The notes under the pieces are model-generated. The model searched no databases. It had not been told where the DNA came from and saw only the letters and a program-made list of their open reading frames with translations. Shown one piece after another: positions 7,188 through 16,762 of a stretch of DNA of 64,000 nucleotides (positions are counted from its first letter, which is position 1; each line of letters starts with the position of its first letter). The translations under genes and the position numbers were made by a program. Source of the stretch: Clostridia bacterium (lineage in GTDB: Bacteria > Bacillota > Clostridia > Oscillospirales > Acutalibacteraceae); contig JAFYOI010000050.1 in the NCBI GenBank assembly GCA_017560255.1, positions 31,763 through 95,762 on the forward strand. The letters are read 5' to 3'.

Positions 7188-8906
7188 ATGCGAATTAGGT
7201 GGAACAAACTCGGTTTATCGGATCGAGAAACAAAAGATATACTTGGTGCCCGTACACGTTGTAAGAACACCGTTACATCAGTATATTTTTGTCCGGAATG
7301 TGGAACGGAAATCTATGGAGAATGGAAATACACTCTGTATTATGCTCCACAAAACGAGGCTGATATTGCTACAAAGAAAGCAGTAAACAACTCCGTTGCT
7401 GAATTTCAAAAATTGCAGAAAGAAGCAGAAGCTTTCGCCGAACTTGAAAAGTGCCCAATTTGTAATGGCCAACTGATTCACGATAACGGTTATTTTATCC
7501 AAAACGATTTATCTATAGATGAATCGCAATTTTTTACAAATCCTATCTGTCGAAATTCAATGAAGCCTGCAGGAAGCAGGGCTATATTTCTACGAGGATT
7601 AGAAGAAATATCTTCTTTTCTATCTAACGCTCGTAGCGGAATAGCCGAGAAGAAGGCCACCGTTTCTCTTTTGGAACTGAATAATAGATGCGATATTCCC
7701 GTTGATGTAGCGGTTAACCCCGATGCTACAACTAATATAAAGACAGATTCAAAAAAACTTCAGGAATATCTTTTAAAAATCATCAATATTGAAAAGAATA
7801 TTCGCTCTATAAAACAGCGTTTGTTCTTTCTGTTTTTGTCAAGTTATGTGGTCAATCAAGAAGCCAGGTTTGCACAATCTTATCCTTTGATGGTTGAAAA
7901 ACAGAAGGCCTCTGAAAAAATTGACGAATTACAGATGGCACTACAGAGAAGAACAAGCGAGATTGTCGAACTCCAAGAACGCAGAGATCGCCTTCACGCT
8001 TCAAGTGTTATTTCACCATCTGTCACAATGCCCGTTAAACCGACTGCGCCTGTAGAACCCGTTTATGCAACTGCAAATCTTTTTAACAAGAAAAAGATAG
8101 CAGTAGAAAACGAAACAAAAAGCGCAAAATATAATGCTGAGGTGGCTTTATACAATAAAGCCTTATCTGAATACCCCATGCTATTGGAGCAAGCAAAAAA
8201 GCAACAAGAAGAGTTACGTGAAAAGGCTATTCAGGAAAGAAACATAGAAATCCTTGAACTTGACACTATAATAAAAGAGAAAAACCTTGCACTTGAAAAA
8301 TTAAGGAATGAAATAGAGGCTCATCAAATTGCTATCGAAAGTAATATTTCACAGCTACAAAACAATACGGATTATGCTGCTGTTCAGTTGAAAACCAATT
8401 TAGATAAAGAAATTGAAGCAGCGTCAGAATTGCTTGCGAAATTATTTAAGCAAAAAAATCAACTTTATGCTACAGAGGTTATATTTGGTAAGTATCGTGA
8501 TTTAACCGCTGTTACGAGTTTTTACGAGTATTTACTATCTGGACGTTGCGAAGCTTTGGACGGCGTAAACGGATGCTATAATTTATACGAATCTGAACTT
8601 CGAGCAAATATAATTATTAACAAGTTGGAGGCCATAGGAGATTCGTTAGAACAAATTAAAGGAAATCAATATATGCTGTATTCACAGTTGAGCCAGATCA
8701 ATACAGAATTGAATTCTTTGAATTCTACCACCACAGCAATGCTAAACGGTATTAGAGATACGGCTGAAATTTTTCTGGAGCATAGCACTGTTGTTGCACA
8801 TAATAGTGCGATTATTGCATATAATAGCGCTGTTTCTGCTTATTACTCAAAACTAAATGCCGAAATTGCAAGCTCAGATAGATACATAAGCATAATTTGT
8901 TGGTAA
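7188..8906 (+). CDS. Large coiled-coil protein with N-terminal zinc ribbon
   Basis: 572 residues from ATG 7188, chosen for the GGGGAGG site. The frame start at 7158 has none. Residues ~35-100 hold two CxxC pairs (CPEC and CPIC), a zinc-ribbon-like module. Residues ~210-430 are long coiled coils (QKASEKIDELQMAL, EKNLALEKLRNEIEA) interrupted by a Pro/Val segment. The C-terminus repeats AHNSA-IAYNSA-VSAYYS. No signal peptide or membrane segment. No enzyme motif seen. As the largest cargo gene it may be structural or a defence effector, but the function is unknown. Confidence 0.65.
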   Translation: MRIRWNKLGLSDRETKDILGARTRCKNTVTSVYFCPECGTEIYGEWKYTLYYAPQNEADIATKKAVNNSVAEFQKLQKEAEAFAELEKCPICNGQLIHDNGYFIQNDLSIDESQFFTNPICRNSMKPAGSRAIFLRGLEEISSFLSNARSGIAEKKATVSLLELNNRCDIPVDVAVNPDATTNIKTDSKKLQEYLLKIINIEKNIRSIKQRLFFLFLSSYVVNQEARFAQSYPLMVEKQKASEKIDELQMALQRRTSEIVELQERRDRLHASSVISPSVTMPVKPTAPVEPVYATANLFNKKKIAVENETKSAKYNAEVALYNKALSEYPMLLEQAKKQQEELREKAIQERNIEILELDTIIKEKNLALEKLRNEIEAHQIAIESNISQLQNNTDYAAVQLKTNLDKEIEAASELLAKLFKQKNQLYATEVIFGKYRDLTAVTSFYEYLLSGRCEALDGVNGCYNLYESELRANIIINKLEAIGDSLEQIKGNQYMLYSQLSQINTELNSLNSTTTAMLNGIRDTAEIFLEHSTVVAHNSAIIAYNSAVSAYYSKLNAEIASSDRYISIICW

Positions 8907-8952
8907 AACATCTTTTGTTAAATTTAGTCCTAATTTTATATACACAAAAGCA

Positions 8953-8994
8953 AACCAGCAAGATAGCATTTGAAACTATCTTGCTGGTTTTTTA
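8953..8994 (+). terminator. Rho-independent terminator
   Basis: Stem AACCAGCAAGATAG / CTATCTTGCTGGTT (14 bp) followed by Ts, 46 bp after the coiled-coil gene. Confidence 0.9.
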
Positions 8995-9069
8995 AAATTC
9001 AAAAACACCTTATTATATATGTAATAGAGGATAATTTCAAAACAAAATTTTCAAAAGGAGAGCCACTCT

Positions 9070-10185
9070 ATGCCAGAGGAAAGAAAAAGAGGCCGACAAG
9101 AAGATCAGAAAATGAAAACGTATTTGGTTATGCGATTGTTCCAAAAGAAAACGGACGTTGAGCATTTACTGACGTCCGCACAAATGGCCGAATTGTTGAA
9201 AAGTTATGGCATTTCCGCTCAGGAAAAAACTATACAAAGAGATATTAAGGCAATCAACGCAATACTGGAACTGGAACAAGCCATTCTGAACGGCGAGGAT
9301 GACTACACCATTGACGAGGCGAAAGAGTGCGTTGAAGAGGATAAAGAGTTCAGAAGCATAAGGTTCAAAAGTGATGGCAAGCAAGACCGTGGATATTATT
9401 TCCAGAGGGAAGAAGGCTATTTTGAACTTATCAGATTGCTATTGGAGAGCGTGTATGCCTCTAAATTCATCAACAAGACCAACTCTGACTATCTCAAAAA
9501 GTTTATTCTTAAGGACGTAAGCGATTTTGATGCGGAGCGGTTAGACCACATTTCACCCATCGTCAATAAGGATAAGACAAAGAATTCCCAGATGTTTGAC
9601 AATGTAAAATTGCTGAGTGATGCCATCACCGCAAGATGTAAGGTTGAGTTTAATTACAACGAGTTTTACATACCAGAGGGAACAACCAAGCCAAAAGTAA
9701 AGCATGGCAGAAAAGGCAGTAAATACATAGTCAGCCCGTATCATTTGCTTATCAACGAGGGTTATTATTACTTACTCTGTTATGACGAAAAGAACAAGAA
9801 AAAATGGACGTATCGCATAGACAGAATGGAGAATGTGCGGTTGCTCCCTGACGAGAAGAGAGAGGGAGCGGAGTTTTTCTATGACTTCAACGCAAGCGAA
9901 TACGCAAAAACAAACTTCTCAATGTTTGAGGGTGAAAACTGTTCTATCAAAATCCAGTTTGTAAATACTTGTATGAACGCCGTTGTTGAAAAGTTAGGAA
10001 CGGATAAGGTGTCCTATGAAACCGCAGACAAAGGCCATTTCACCGTGTCAATGCGTGCGGGCGTGAATAAGCAATTCTATGGCTGGCTCTGTACTTTTGG
10101 AAACAAGGCCAAGGTAATAGAACCGCCCGAGCAAGTCAGCGCATTTCAGGAATATATCAAATCAATAACAATGCTTTATGAATAA
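9070..10185 (+). CDS. WYL-domain transcriptional regulator
   Basis: 371 residues from ATG 9070 behind AAAGGAGAG. The N-terminal winged HTH (residues ~15-75, TSAQMAELLKSYGIS and KTIQRDIKAIN) resembles DeoR/YafY regulators. Residues ~185-260 form the WYL domain: SPYHLLINEGYYYLLCYD followed by YRIDRMENVRLL. A WCX-like C-terminal extension follows. WYL proteins sense ligands, often nucleic acids or nucleotides, and frequently regulate defence islands. Here it is placed between the cargo terminator and the convergent integrase, so it may control excision or cargo genes. Confidence 0.9.
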   Translation: MPEERKRGRQEDQKMKTYLVMRLFQKKTDVEHLLTSAQMAELLKSYGISAQEKTIQRDIKAINAILELEQAILNGEDDYTIDEAKECVEEDKEFRSIRFKSDGKQDRGYYFQREEGYFELIRLLLESVYASKFINKTNSDYLKKFILKDVSDFDAERLDHISPIVNKDKTKNSQMFDNVKLLSDAITARCKVEFNYNEFYIPEGTTKPKVKHGRKGSKYIVSPYHLLINEGYYYLLCYDEKNKKKWTYRIDRMENVRLLPDEKREGAEFFYDFNASEYAKTNFSMFEGENCSIKIQFVNTCMNAVVEKLGTDKVSYETADKGHFTVSMRAGVNKQFYGWLCTFGNKAKVIEPPEQVSAFQEYIKSITMLYE

Positions 10186-10188
10186 GAA

Positions 10189-10216
10189 TAAGCCCGCTCT
10201 GATGCGGGCTTATTTT
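10189..10216. terminator. Shared terminator of WYL regulator and integrase
   Basis: AAGCCCGC / GCGGGCTT stem with T-rich flanks between two convergent genes. It overlaps the integrase stop codon at 10215. Confidence 0.85.
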
Positions 10217-11162
10217 ATCTTTTGCGCATATTCATTTTGTAGGTTCTTGTTTCGGTAAATTTATCAATCAGATTTATGGCATTTACCTCTTCCGCCGTTT
10301 CGCTTACAAGCATATTGATATAGTTCTGAGTTATTGCCAGATTGCTATGACCTAATATCTTTTGGAGTGCTACCACGTTTCCGCCATTCAAAATCCATTG
10401 TTTCGCAAACGTGTGGCGATAACGGTGAATGCCCGTTGTTTCCACGCCACGTCCTTTGTTGTATGTGTAGAGTTGGTGATAACTTGTGCTCTTGGTTAAT
10501 TGCTTGCCGAATACATTACAGAACAAGAAGTCCTCTCCCGATTCGTGTTGCCTATAAGTCAGATATTCTTTTAAGATGTTTGCCATTGTCTGGCTGATAG
10601 GGACAACAAGGGCTTTGCGGTTTTTGGTTGTATTGATATTTACAATGTTATTGAACAAATCAACATCTTTTACTCTGATATGAGTTAAACTGCGTTGTCT
10701 GATGCCAGTAGAGAACAATAGATTTGTCTGAACCCAACATTGATATTCCACAAAACCGCACTTCTTCACGTCTGGCTTTTGGAGTAAAATTCTAAGTTCT
10801 GAGTTTGAATACGTATCAATGCTATGCTTATCAACTTTTATTGAGTTCATCTTGAAATGAGGAATTAAACCCTCGTTCATCCAGAAGTGAAAAGTGGTAA
10901 TCAAATCACGTAAATAGGAATTTACGCTGACCTCATTTTCGATTGTAGAGCAGAGATAAACAACGTAATCTTTGTATGTCCGCTCTGTAATTTCACTCAC
11001 TAACATATTACGGTCAAAATACTTGTAAAACTGATTATAACTTTGTTTGTAGTGATTGATTGTTCCTTGTCTGAGGTTTCTCTGCTTACAATTAAGCAAA
11101 TACATATCACAACCTTGCTCGAATGTGATTGAAACTTGACAAACCATTGATAATTTCTTCAT
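10215..11162 (-). CDS. int: Tyrosine recombinase/integrase of the element
   Basis: 315 residues. An N-terminal SAM-like core-binding domain (~15-110) precedes the catalytic domain. The conserved Arg lies in STGIRQRSLTHI, HRYRHTFAKQW supplies the HxxR, HSNLAITQNY contains the second His and the nucleophilic Tyr. The length is usual for XerC/phage-type integrases. The gene sits 145 bp from the right attachment repeat, pointing away from it, the normal place for the integrase of an island. It targets the 3' end of a protein gene rather than a tRNA. Confidence 0.95.
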   Translation of the reverse strand: MKKLSMVCQVSITFEQGCDMYLLNCKQRNLRQGTINHYKQSYNQFYKYFDRNMLVSEITERTYKDYVVYLCSTIENEVSVNSYLRDLITTFHFWMNEGLIPHFKMNSIKVDKHSIDTYSNSELRILLQKPDVKKCGFVEYQCWVQTNLLFSTGIRQRSLTHIRVKDVDLFNNIVNINTTKNRKALVVPISQTMANILKEYLTYRQHESGEDFLFCNVFGKQLTKSTSYHQLYTYNKGRGVETTGIHRYRHTFAKQWILNGGNVVALQKILGHSNLAITQNYINMLVSETAEEVNAINLIDKFTETRTYKMNMRKR

Positions 11163-11202
11163 AAAAACTTGACCTCAACTTGATATTTTTTACTCAAAAA
11201 CA

Positions 11203-11250
11203 TCAGACCCATCATGATGGCATAAGCCAAAATGATGGGTCTGACTTTTT
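11203..11250. terminator. Terminator supplied by the element downstream of GGGtGRT
   Basis: 13-bp stem TCAGACCCATCAT / ATGATGGGTCTGA with T-runs on both sides. It lies between the integrase gene and the restored 3' end of the host gene. It probably replaces the host terminator displaced to 1249-1284 and also insulates the integrase promoter. The 11163-11190 stretch beside it has two TCAAG-type motifs, candidate arm sites. Confidence 0.7.
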
Positions 11251-11306
11251 ATCAATGATTAAATTTAGGACTTAAGGTTTCAAAGTTGTAAAAAACCTCG
11301 AAAGCC

Positions 11307-11400
11307 TTATTACTTCACAGCCTCTTCAACTGCAACTGCACAAGCAACTGTTGCGCCAACCATGGGGTTGTTACCCATACCGATAAGTCCCATCATCTCT
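11307..11400 (-). repeat. Right attachment repeat inside the GGGtGRT gene
   Basis: Matches 1293-1386 at 91 of 94 positions. It forms the present 3' end of the intact gene. Together with the left copy it bounds an element of about 10 kb. Confidence 0.85.
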
Positions 11401-12314
11401 ACGTGAGCGGGAACGGAGGATGAGCCTGCGAACTGTGCGTCACCGTGCATACGACCCATTGAGTCGGTAAGGCCGTAGGAAGCGGGGCCTGCCGCAACGT
11501 TGTCGGGGTGGAGAGTTCTGCCCGTGCCGCCGCCTGATGCAACAGAGAAATACTTTTTGCCGTTTTCAAGAACCCACTTCTTGTAAGTGCCTGCAACAAG
11601 GTGCTGGAATCTTGTGGGGTTGGTTGAGTTACCTGTGATTGAAACGTCAACGCTCTCCTGCTTCATGATTGCAACGCCCTCAAGAACGTCGTTTGCACCG
11701 TAGCAACGAACCTTTGATCTCTCACCGTCGGAGAATGCTTTTTCTCTTACGATTTTGAGTTCATCTGTATAGAAATCATACTCTGTTTCAACATAAGTGA
11801 AGCCGTTGATTCTTGAAATGATATAAGCCGCGTCCTTGCCAAGACCGTTGAGGATTACCTGCAAGGGTTCTGTACGGACTTTATTAGCAGTTCTTGCAAT
11901 ACCGATTGCGCCCTCTGCCGCTGCGAAAGACTCGTGACCTGCAAGGAATGCAAAGCACTTTGTTTCGTTGCTCAGGAGCATAGCGGCAAGGTTGCCGTGT
12001 CCGAGTCCAACTTTTCTGTTCTCAGCAACGGAGCCGGGAACACAGAATGCCTGCAAGCCGATGCCGATTGCACCTGCTGCTTCACAAGCGTTCTTTACGC
12101 CTTTTTTAAGTGCGATTGCAACGCCGAGGGTATACGCCCATACAGCGTTTTCAAAAGCGATGGGCTGAACGCCCTTTACAATCTGCTCAACGTCAATGCC
12201 CTTTTCGGTGCAGATTGCCTTTGCCTCGGCAAGACTTGCAATACCGTATTCAGCAAGGCATTTTTCAATTTTGGGCATTCTTCTTTCAATACCCTCAAAT
12301 GTGATGTTAGACAT
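11310..12314 (-). CDS. GGGtGRT protein
   Basis: 334 residues with the family's name-giving motif SGGGTGRTLHPDN near residue 265. Function is not established; family members occur in anaerobes next to a NifU-like scaffold, as here (14-bp gap). Conserved Gly-rich stretches (NPMVGATVACA, SLGLGHGNLAAML-like) suggest a nucleotide- or cofactor-binding fold. Its last ~31 codons were supplied by the integrated element but are synonymous, so the protein is intact. The link with the Fe-S scaffold suggests a role in Fe-S or electron-transfer metabolism, which is inference. Confidence 0.85.
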   Translation of the reverse strand: MSNITFEGIERRMPKIEKCLAEYGIASLAEAKAICTEKGIDVEQIVKGVQPIAFENAVWAYTLGVAIALKKGVKNACEAAGAIGIGLQAFCVPGSVAENRKVGLGHGNLAAMLLSNETKCFAFLAGHESFAAAEGAIGIARTANKVRTEPLQVILNGLGKDAAYIISRINGFTYVETEYDFYTDELKIVREKAFSDGERSKVRCYGANDVLEGVAIMKQESVDVSITGNSTNPTRFQHLVAGTYKKWVLENGKKYFSVASGGGTGRTLHPDNVAAGPASYGLTDSMGRMHGDAQFAGSSSVPAHVEMMGLIGMGNNPMVGATVACAVAVEEAVK

Positions 12315-12328
12315 ATTCAGCCACCTCC

Positions 12329-13024
12329 TTATTCTTCTCTCGGGTCAACGTACTTAGCGGCTGCGTCAAATCTGCCGTAAGTGCCCTTGTTCTTCTCATA
12401 AGCGTCGGTCGGGTTTGCGCCGTGACGGATGTCCTCAAGCATCTTGCCAACTCTTACAAATTCGTATCCGATAACCTCGTTGTTCTCATCAAGAGCGATT
12501 CGGGTTACATAACCCTCCGCCATCTCCATGTAACGAACGCCTTTTTCCTTTGTGCTGTACATTGTGCCGACCTGTGAACGAAGGCCTTTACCAAGGTCCT
12601 CCATAGCAGCGCCGATTACAAGGCCATCCTCAGAGAAAGCGGACTGTGTTCTGCCGTAAACGAGTTGGAGGAAAATCTCTCTCATAGCAACGTTGATTGC
12701 GTCACAAACAAGGTCTGTATTAAGACACTCAAGCAGTGTTTTGCCGGGGAGGATTTCTGCCGCCATAGCCGCAGAGTGAGTCATACCCGAGCAACCGATT
12801 GTTTCAACAAGCGCTTCCTCAACAATACCGTTCTTTACGTTAAGAGAAATCTTACAAGCACCCTGCTGCGGTGCACACGCGCCAACACCGTGGGACATAC
12901 CGCTGATGTCTGCAATCTGGTAAGCCTTGACCCATCTGCCCTCCTCAGGGATGGGAGCCGGTCCGTGGTTAGGCCCTTTTGCGATAGGGCACATCTTTTG
13001 TACCTCATGTGAATAATTCATCAT
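12329..13024 (-). CDS. NifU-like iron-sulfur cluster scaffold family protein
   Basis: 231 residues, starts at one of two adjacent ATGs (13024 or 13021). The Cys residues in GVGACAPQQGACK and IGCSGMTHSAAMAAEIL resemble the NifU N-terminal scaffold, followed by a domain of the kind found beside GGGtGRT proteins. It is translated just ahead of GGGtGRT, and both follow ProRS and a thioesterase on the same strand. Likely a scaffold or carrier for Fe-S clusters; the partner is unknown. Confidence 0.75.
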   Translation of the reverse strand: MMNYSHEVQKMCPIAKGPNHGPAPIPEEGRWVKAYQIADISGMSHGVGACAPQQGACKISLNVKNGIVEEALVETIGCSGMTHSAAMAAEILPGKTLLECLNTDLVCDAINVAMREIFLQLVYGRTQSAFSEDGLVIGAAMEDLGKGLRSQVGTMYSTKEKGVRYMEMAEGYVTRIALDENNEVIGYEFVRVGKMLEDIRHGANPTDAYEKNKGTYGRFDAAAKYVDPREE

Positions 13025-13066
13025 ACAAGCCTCTTTTCTGAAAAGTTTTGTTTTTATAAATTCAAT

Positions 13067-13082
13067 TTCGGAACGTTCCGAA
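13067..13082. promoter_or_regulatory. Perfect 16-bp palindrome between thioesterase and NifU-like genes
   Basis: TTCGGAACGTTCCGAA is a full inverted repeat without a spacer, in the only sizable gap (66 bp) of this gene cluster. No T-tract follows directly. It is a good candidate operator for a dimeric regulator acting on the NifU/GGGtGRT pair. Confidence 0.5.
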
Positions 13083-13090
13083 TAAGTTAC

Positions 13091-13474
13091 TTAAATTCCC
13101 GACTTTGCACAGAACTTTGCAATATCAATCACAAATCTCTCGTGCTTGCCGCTGCCGATTTCCCACTTGTCCGTTTTTGCATTAACGTCAAAAACAATTC
13201 TCTTGCGGTCAACCTCAGTAATGGTTGCCGTTACGTAAACTTTCTCTCCGCATCCGCAAGCGGCAACGTGATTAACGTTGACCTGAGTGCCGACGGTTGT
13301 TTCGCCCTCGTCCATAAACGGCTCGGCACAGTGAAGCGCGGCAAGTTCCATATACGCAATCATCCATGGAGTTGCAAAAACGTCGAGCGTACCGCTTCCC
13401 GCAACGGAAGCGAGTTGCTCCTTGGTGACAACAAGTTCGGTTGAATAACTTGTGCCGACTACGATTTCTTTCAT
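13091..13474 (-). CDS. Thioesterase family protein (hotdog fold, FlK-like)
   Basis: 127 residues from ATG 13474, five to seven bases after AAAGGAG. The frame start three codons earlier is a TTG without support. Key features are the SGTLDVFATPWMIAYMELAA segment and the VGTQVNVNHVAA strand of fluoroacetyl-CoA-thioesterase-like hotdog proteins. It probably hydrolyses an acyl-CoA; the substrate is unknown. It follows proS by 13 bp, so they are cotranscribed. Confidence 0.8.
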   Translation of the reverse strand: MKEIVVGTSYSTELVVTKEQLASVAGSGTLDVFATPWMIAYMELAALHCAEPFMDEGETTVGTQVNVNHVAACGCGEKVYVTATITEVDRKRIVFDVNAKTDKWEIGSGKHERFVIDIAKFCAKSGI

Positions 13475-13487
13475 AATCAATTCTCCT

Positions 13488-14927
13488 TTAATATGCCTTA
13501 CCCCAATAGGTCATAGCCTTTGCGGGTTTGCCACAGCAAACGCAAATGTCGCTGAGTTGCTCCTGCTCAAAGGGCATACATCTTGAAGTAACACCGGCAA
13601 TCTCTTTGAGTTTTTCCTCACACTCACGCTCACAGCACCACATCGCCTTAATGAAACCTGTCTGCGGGCGGGATGCGATTGCGATAAACTCGTCAAGGTC
13701 GGTGACGCGTGTTGTCATACTCTCGCGATGTTTGAGCGCTTTCTCATACAAACCGTCCTGAACCGCTTTGAGAAGTGCGGGAATCTCGGTTTCAAGGGCA
13801 TCAAGGCTGACAACAATCTTCTCTCTGTTATCTCTGCGTACAACTACGCACTGATTATTTTCAATATCTCTCGGGCCGATTTCAATTCTCAGCGGAACGC
13901 CCTTCATCTCATACTCGGCAAACTTCCATCCGGGAGAGTTGTTTGAATCATCAACTTTGATGCGGCAAACTTTTGAAAGTCTTTCCATAATCTCATTCGC
14001 TTTATCAAGCACGCCCTCTTTATGCTGAGCAATCGGAACGAGCACAACCTGAGTTGGCGCAATGAACGGCGGGAGTACAAGTCCGTTATCATCGCCGTGA
14101 GTCATAATGATAGCGCCGATGATACGCGTTGACATACCCCATGAGGTCTGGTGCGGATAACTGAGAGTGTTATCCCTGCCCGTGAATTTAATATCAAACG
14201 CTCTTGCAAAACCATCGCCGAAATAGTGGCTTGTGCCGCTCTGCAACGCTTTGCCGTCGTGCATAAGCGCTTCAATCGTGTAGGTCGCTTCTGCACCCGC
14301 GAACTTCTCTTTCTCGCTCTTTCTGCCCTTGATTACAGGGATTGCAAGGCACTGCTCACAGAAGTCGGCGTAAACGTTGAGCATCTGCTCAGTTTCATCC
14401 ATAGCCTCCTGCGCGGTTTCGTGCATTGTGTGTCCCTCCTGCCAGAAGAACTCGGTTGTGCGAAGGAAGGGACGGGTCGTCTTTTCCCAACGGACAACGC
14501 TGCACCACTGATTATAGAGTTTAGGCAAATCTCTGTAAGAATGGATAATTTCCGCATAATGCTCACAGAAAAGTGTTTCGGAAGTCGGACGAACGCAGAT
14601 GCGCTCAGCAAGTTTTTCTTCGCCGCCGTGGGTTACCCAGGCAACCTCGGGCGCAAAACCGACAACGTGATCCTTTTCCCTCTGGAGCAAACTCTCGGGA
14701 ATAAACATCGGCATCATTATATTCTCGTGTCCGAGTTCTTTGAAACGGCGGTCAAGTTCGTTGCGGATATTCTCCCAGATAGCCGTAGCATATGGGCGCA
14801 CAACCATACAACCTTTAAGACCGGAATAGGAAGCCAACTCCGCCTTTTTGACAATGTCGGTATACCATTTCGCAAAGTCCTCGTCCATTGAGGTAATTTC
14901 ATTTACTAATTTTTTCTGTTCACTCAT
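13488..14927 (-). CDS. proS: Proline--tRNA ligase, archaeal/eukaryotic-like type 3
   Basis: 479 residues, the normal length for the short ProRS without the editing insertion. Class II motifs are visible: [16 protein letters not shown], then [16 protein letters not shown] and [22 protein letters not shown] (motif 2), then [21 protein letters not shown] (motif 3). The anticodon-binding domain begins around [10 protein letters not shown] zinc-binding C-terminus has [10 protein letters not shown] and CVCCGK and ends in YWGKAY, as in this type. First gene of a minus-strand group reading into the thioesterase. Confidence 0.97.
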   Translation of the reverse strand: MSEQKKLVNEITSMDEDFAKWYTDIVKKAELASYSGLKGCMVVRPYATAIWENIRNELDRRFKELGHENIMMPMFIPESLLQREKDHVVGFAPEVAWVTHGGEEKLAERICVRPTSETLFCEHYAEIIHSYRDLPKLYNQWCSVVRWEKTTRPFLRTTEFFWQEGHTMHETAQEAMDETEQMLNVYADFCEQCLAIPVIKGRKSEKEKFAGAEATYTIEALMHDGKALQSGTSHYFGDGFARAFDIKFTGRDNTLSYPHQTSWGMSTRIIGAIIMTHGDDNGLVLPPFIAPTQVVLVPIAQHKEGVLDKANEIMERLSKVCRIKVDDSNNSPGWKFAEYEMKGVPLRIEIGPRDIENNQCVVVRRDNREKIVVSLDALETEIPALLKAVQDGLYEKALKHRESMTTRVTDLDEFIAIASRPQTGFIKAMWCCERECEEKLKEIAGVTSRCMPFEQEQLSDICVCCGKPAKAMTYWGKAY

Positions 14928-15088
14928 TTACAACACCCTTATATAAAATTACATAATTATAATAATTATAATGGTTTTACTTCGCATTTGCAATAGGTTA
15001 TTTTTATAATTTTATTGCCCGCGCGCGTATTGAGTTTTGATGAAAACTGTGATACCATAAAAGGCAGCATTTTATTAGGAGTGGTAAT

Positions 15089-16747
15089 ATGGAAAGTTTG
15101 AGAAACCCCAATCCCGCCGCTGTCACCGAGCATTTTGTCAGCGACATTCACGGCGAGCATGAGGCGTTTATACATATCCTTCGCAGCGCATCGGGCGAAA
15201 TTCGAAGAAAGATTGATTCCACTCTCGGCGCTATGCCCGAAGATGACCGCAGAGAACTTGCTTCACTCATCTGTTATCCCGAGGAGAAACTGGCTTTCGT
15301 AAAAAGCAAAAACACGGATATGAACCCTTGGTACAGCAAGGTCATCGCTGACCTGACCTGCATTTACCACGCGTTTTCAAAGCAGTTTGTCGGCACAATA
15401 ACCTTTGACAAAGCGGATGAATTCATAGTCACACTTTCAAAGAAAATACAGCGTTTTGCTATTGAGCATCTTCACGTGGTTGGCGACATTTACGACAGAG
15501 GCCCGCGCGCCGATATCATTATGGACGAACTTTGCTCTTTCCACAGCGTCGACATTCAGTGGGGCAACCACGACATCGTATGGATGGGTGCTGCGGCAGG
15601 CAGTGAAATCTGCGTTGCAAACGCGCTGAGAATCGCGCTGAGATACAACGGATTTGATATGTTTGAACTCGGTTACGGCATTGACCTTAAAGACCTTGCC
15701 GATTTTGCTGACAGGACGTACAACGACGACGGTTTCAATAAATTCAAGCCGTCAAGTGACTACGATATAACGGGCACACCCGTTGACCCCTACCTCACCG
15801 CCAAAATGCACAAGGCGGTTTCGATAATTCAGTTCAAACTTGAAGGTCAACTCGCTATGCGTAATCCGTCATTGGCTCTTGACCACCGCCGACTACTTGA
15901 AAGAATTAATTTTGACGACTACACCATTGACATTGACGGCGTTATTCACCCCTTGCTCAGCAGGGATTTCCCAACCGTAGACCCCAAGAACCCCTACGAA
16001 TTGTCGGCTGAAGAGGATGCTTTGATAAAGAAATTCACTGCCGAATTCCGCAACAACGCACTTGTCAAAAAGCATATTGACCTGCTTTTCCAAAAAGGCA
16101 GCGTTTACCTTGCGTACAACGGAAATTTGCTTTTCCACGGATGTGTGCCGCTCACCGAGGACGGTGAAATTGCAAGCGTTGAACTGTTCGGCAAAACGAT
16201 GAAGGGCAAGGAGTATTTTGATTTCTGCGACGAGATGACAAGAAAGGCGTACTTCCTTGACGATGCCGATGCGGACAAGCAGAATGCGCTTGACTTCATC
16301 TGGTATCTCTGGTGCGGTGAAAAATCCCCACTTTTCGGCAAGAGCAGAATGACAACTTTTGAGAGATATTACGTTGAGGACAAAGCAACGCACGAAGAAG
16401 TTAAAAACCCCTACTTCAAACTCCTTGACCGTGTTGACGTTGCCGAAAAAATCCTCACGGAATTCGGGCTTGATGCAAAAACGGGTCATATAATCAATGG
16501 CCACGTGCCCGTAAAGGTTGTCAAAAAAGGTGAAAACCCCGTCAAAGCGCAGGGCAAACTGATTGTAATTGACGGCGGTATTGCAAAACCCTACCAGAAA
16601 GAAACGGGACTTGCAGGCTTTGCCCTCGTCAAAGACCCCAAAGCGCTCACCCTCTACGCCCACAGAAACCCAATCACCACAAAAGGTGCAATTGAGGAAA
16701 ACCTTGACTTCAACTCCACAAAAGAATTTGTGGACGAAGCAAAATAA
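15089..16747 (+). CDS. fbp: Fructose-1,6-bisphosphatase, class III
   Basis: 552 residues, ATG 15089 behind TAGGAG. The metallophosphatase-like core is clear: HFVSDIHGEHEAF near residue 13, VVGDIYDRGPRAD near 133, WGNHDIVWMGA near 153 and NGHVPVK near 475. Class III enzymes of Firmicutes carry out the gluconeogenic step fructose-1,6-bisphosphate to fructose-6-phosphate. This copy is shorter than the ~650 aa often seen and lacks the usual N-terminal extension. No continuation exists upstream in any frame. It precedes hemW by 15 bp. Confidence 0.93.
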   Translation: MESLRNPNPAAVTEHFVSDIHGEHEAFIHILRSASGEIRRKIDSTLGAMPEDDRRELASLICYPEEKLAFVKSKNTDMNPWYSKVIADLTCIYHAFSKQFVGTITFDKADEFIVTLSKKIQRFAIEHLHVVGDIYDRGPRADIIMDELCSFHSVDIQWGNHDIVWMGAAAGSEICVANALRIALRYNGFDMFELGYGIDLKDLADFADRTYNDDGFNKFKPSSDYDITGTPVDPYLTAKMHKAVSIIQFKLEGQLAMRNPSLALDHRRLLERINFDDYTIDIDGVIHPLLSRDFPTVDPKNPYELSAEEDALIKKFTAEFRNNALVKKHIDLLFQKGSVYLAYNGNLLFHGCVPLTEDGEIASVELFGKTMKGKEYFDFCDEMTRKAYFLDDADADKQNALDFIWYLWCGEKSPLFGKSRMTTFERYYVEDKATHEEVKNPYFKLLDRVDVAEKILTEFGLDAKTGHIINGHVPVKVVKKGENPVKAQGKLIVIDGGIAKPYQKETGLAGFALVKDPKALTLYAHRNPITTKGAIEENLDFNSTKEFVDEAK

Positions 16748-16762
16748 ATCGGTGTTTGGAAA

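Noticed and set aside
1387..11306. Prophage or conjugative element
   Set aside because: Repressor and integrase are present, but there are no head, tail, lysis, relaxase or coupling-protein genes. An integrative island or satellite is the safer call.
14151..14891. 246-aa open frame opposite proS
   Set aside because: Antisense shadow of a strongly conserved gene, no start signal.
15089..16747. N-terminal truncation or frameshift of fbp
   Set aside because: The protein is shorter than many class III enzymes, but the upstream DNA is a non-coding promoter region and a good ribosome binding site precedes the ATG.
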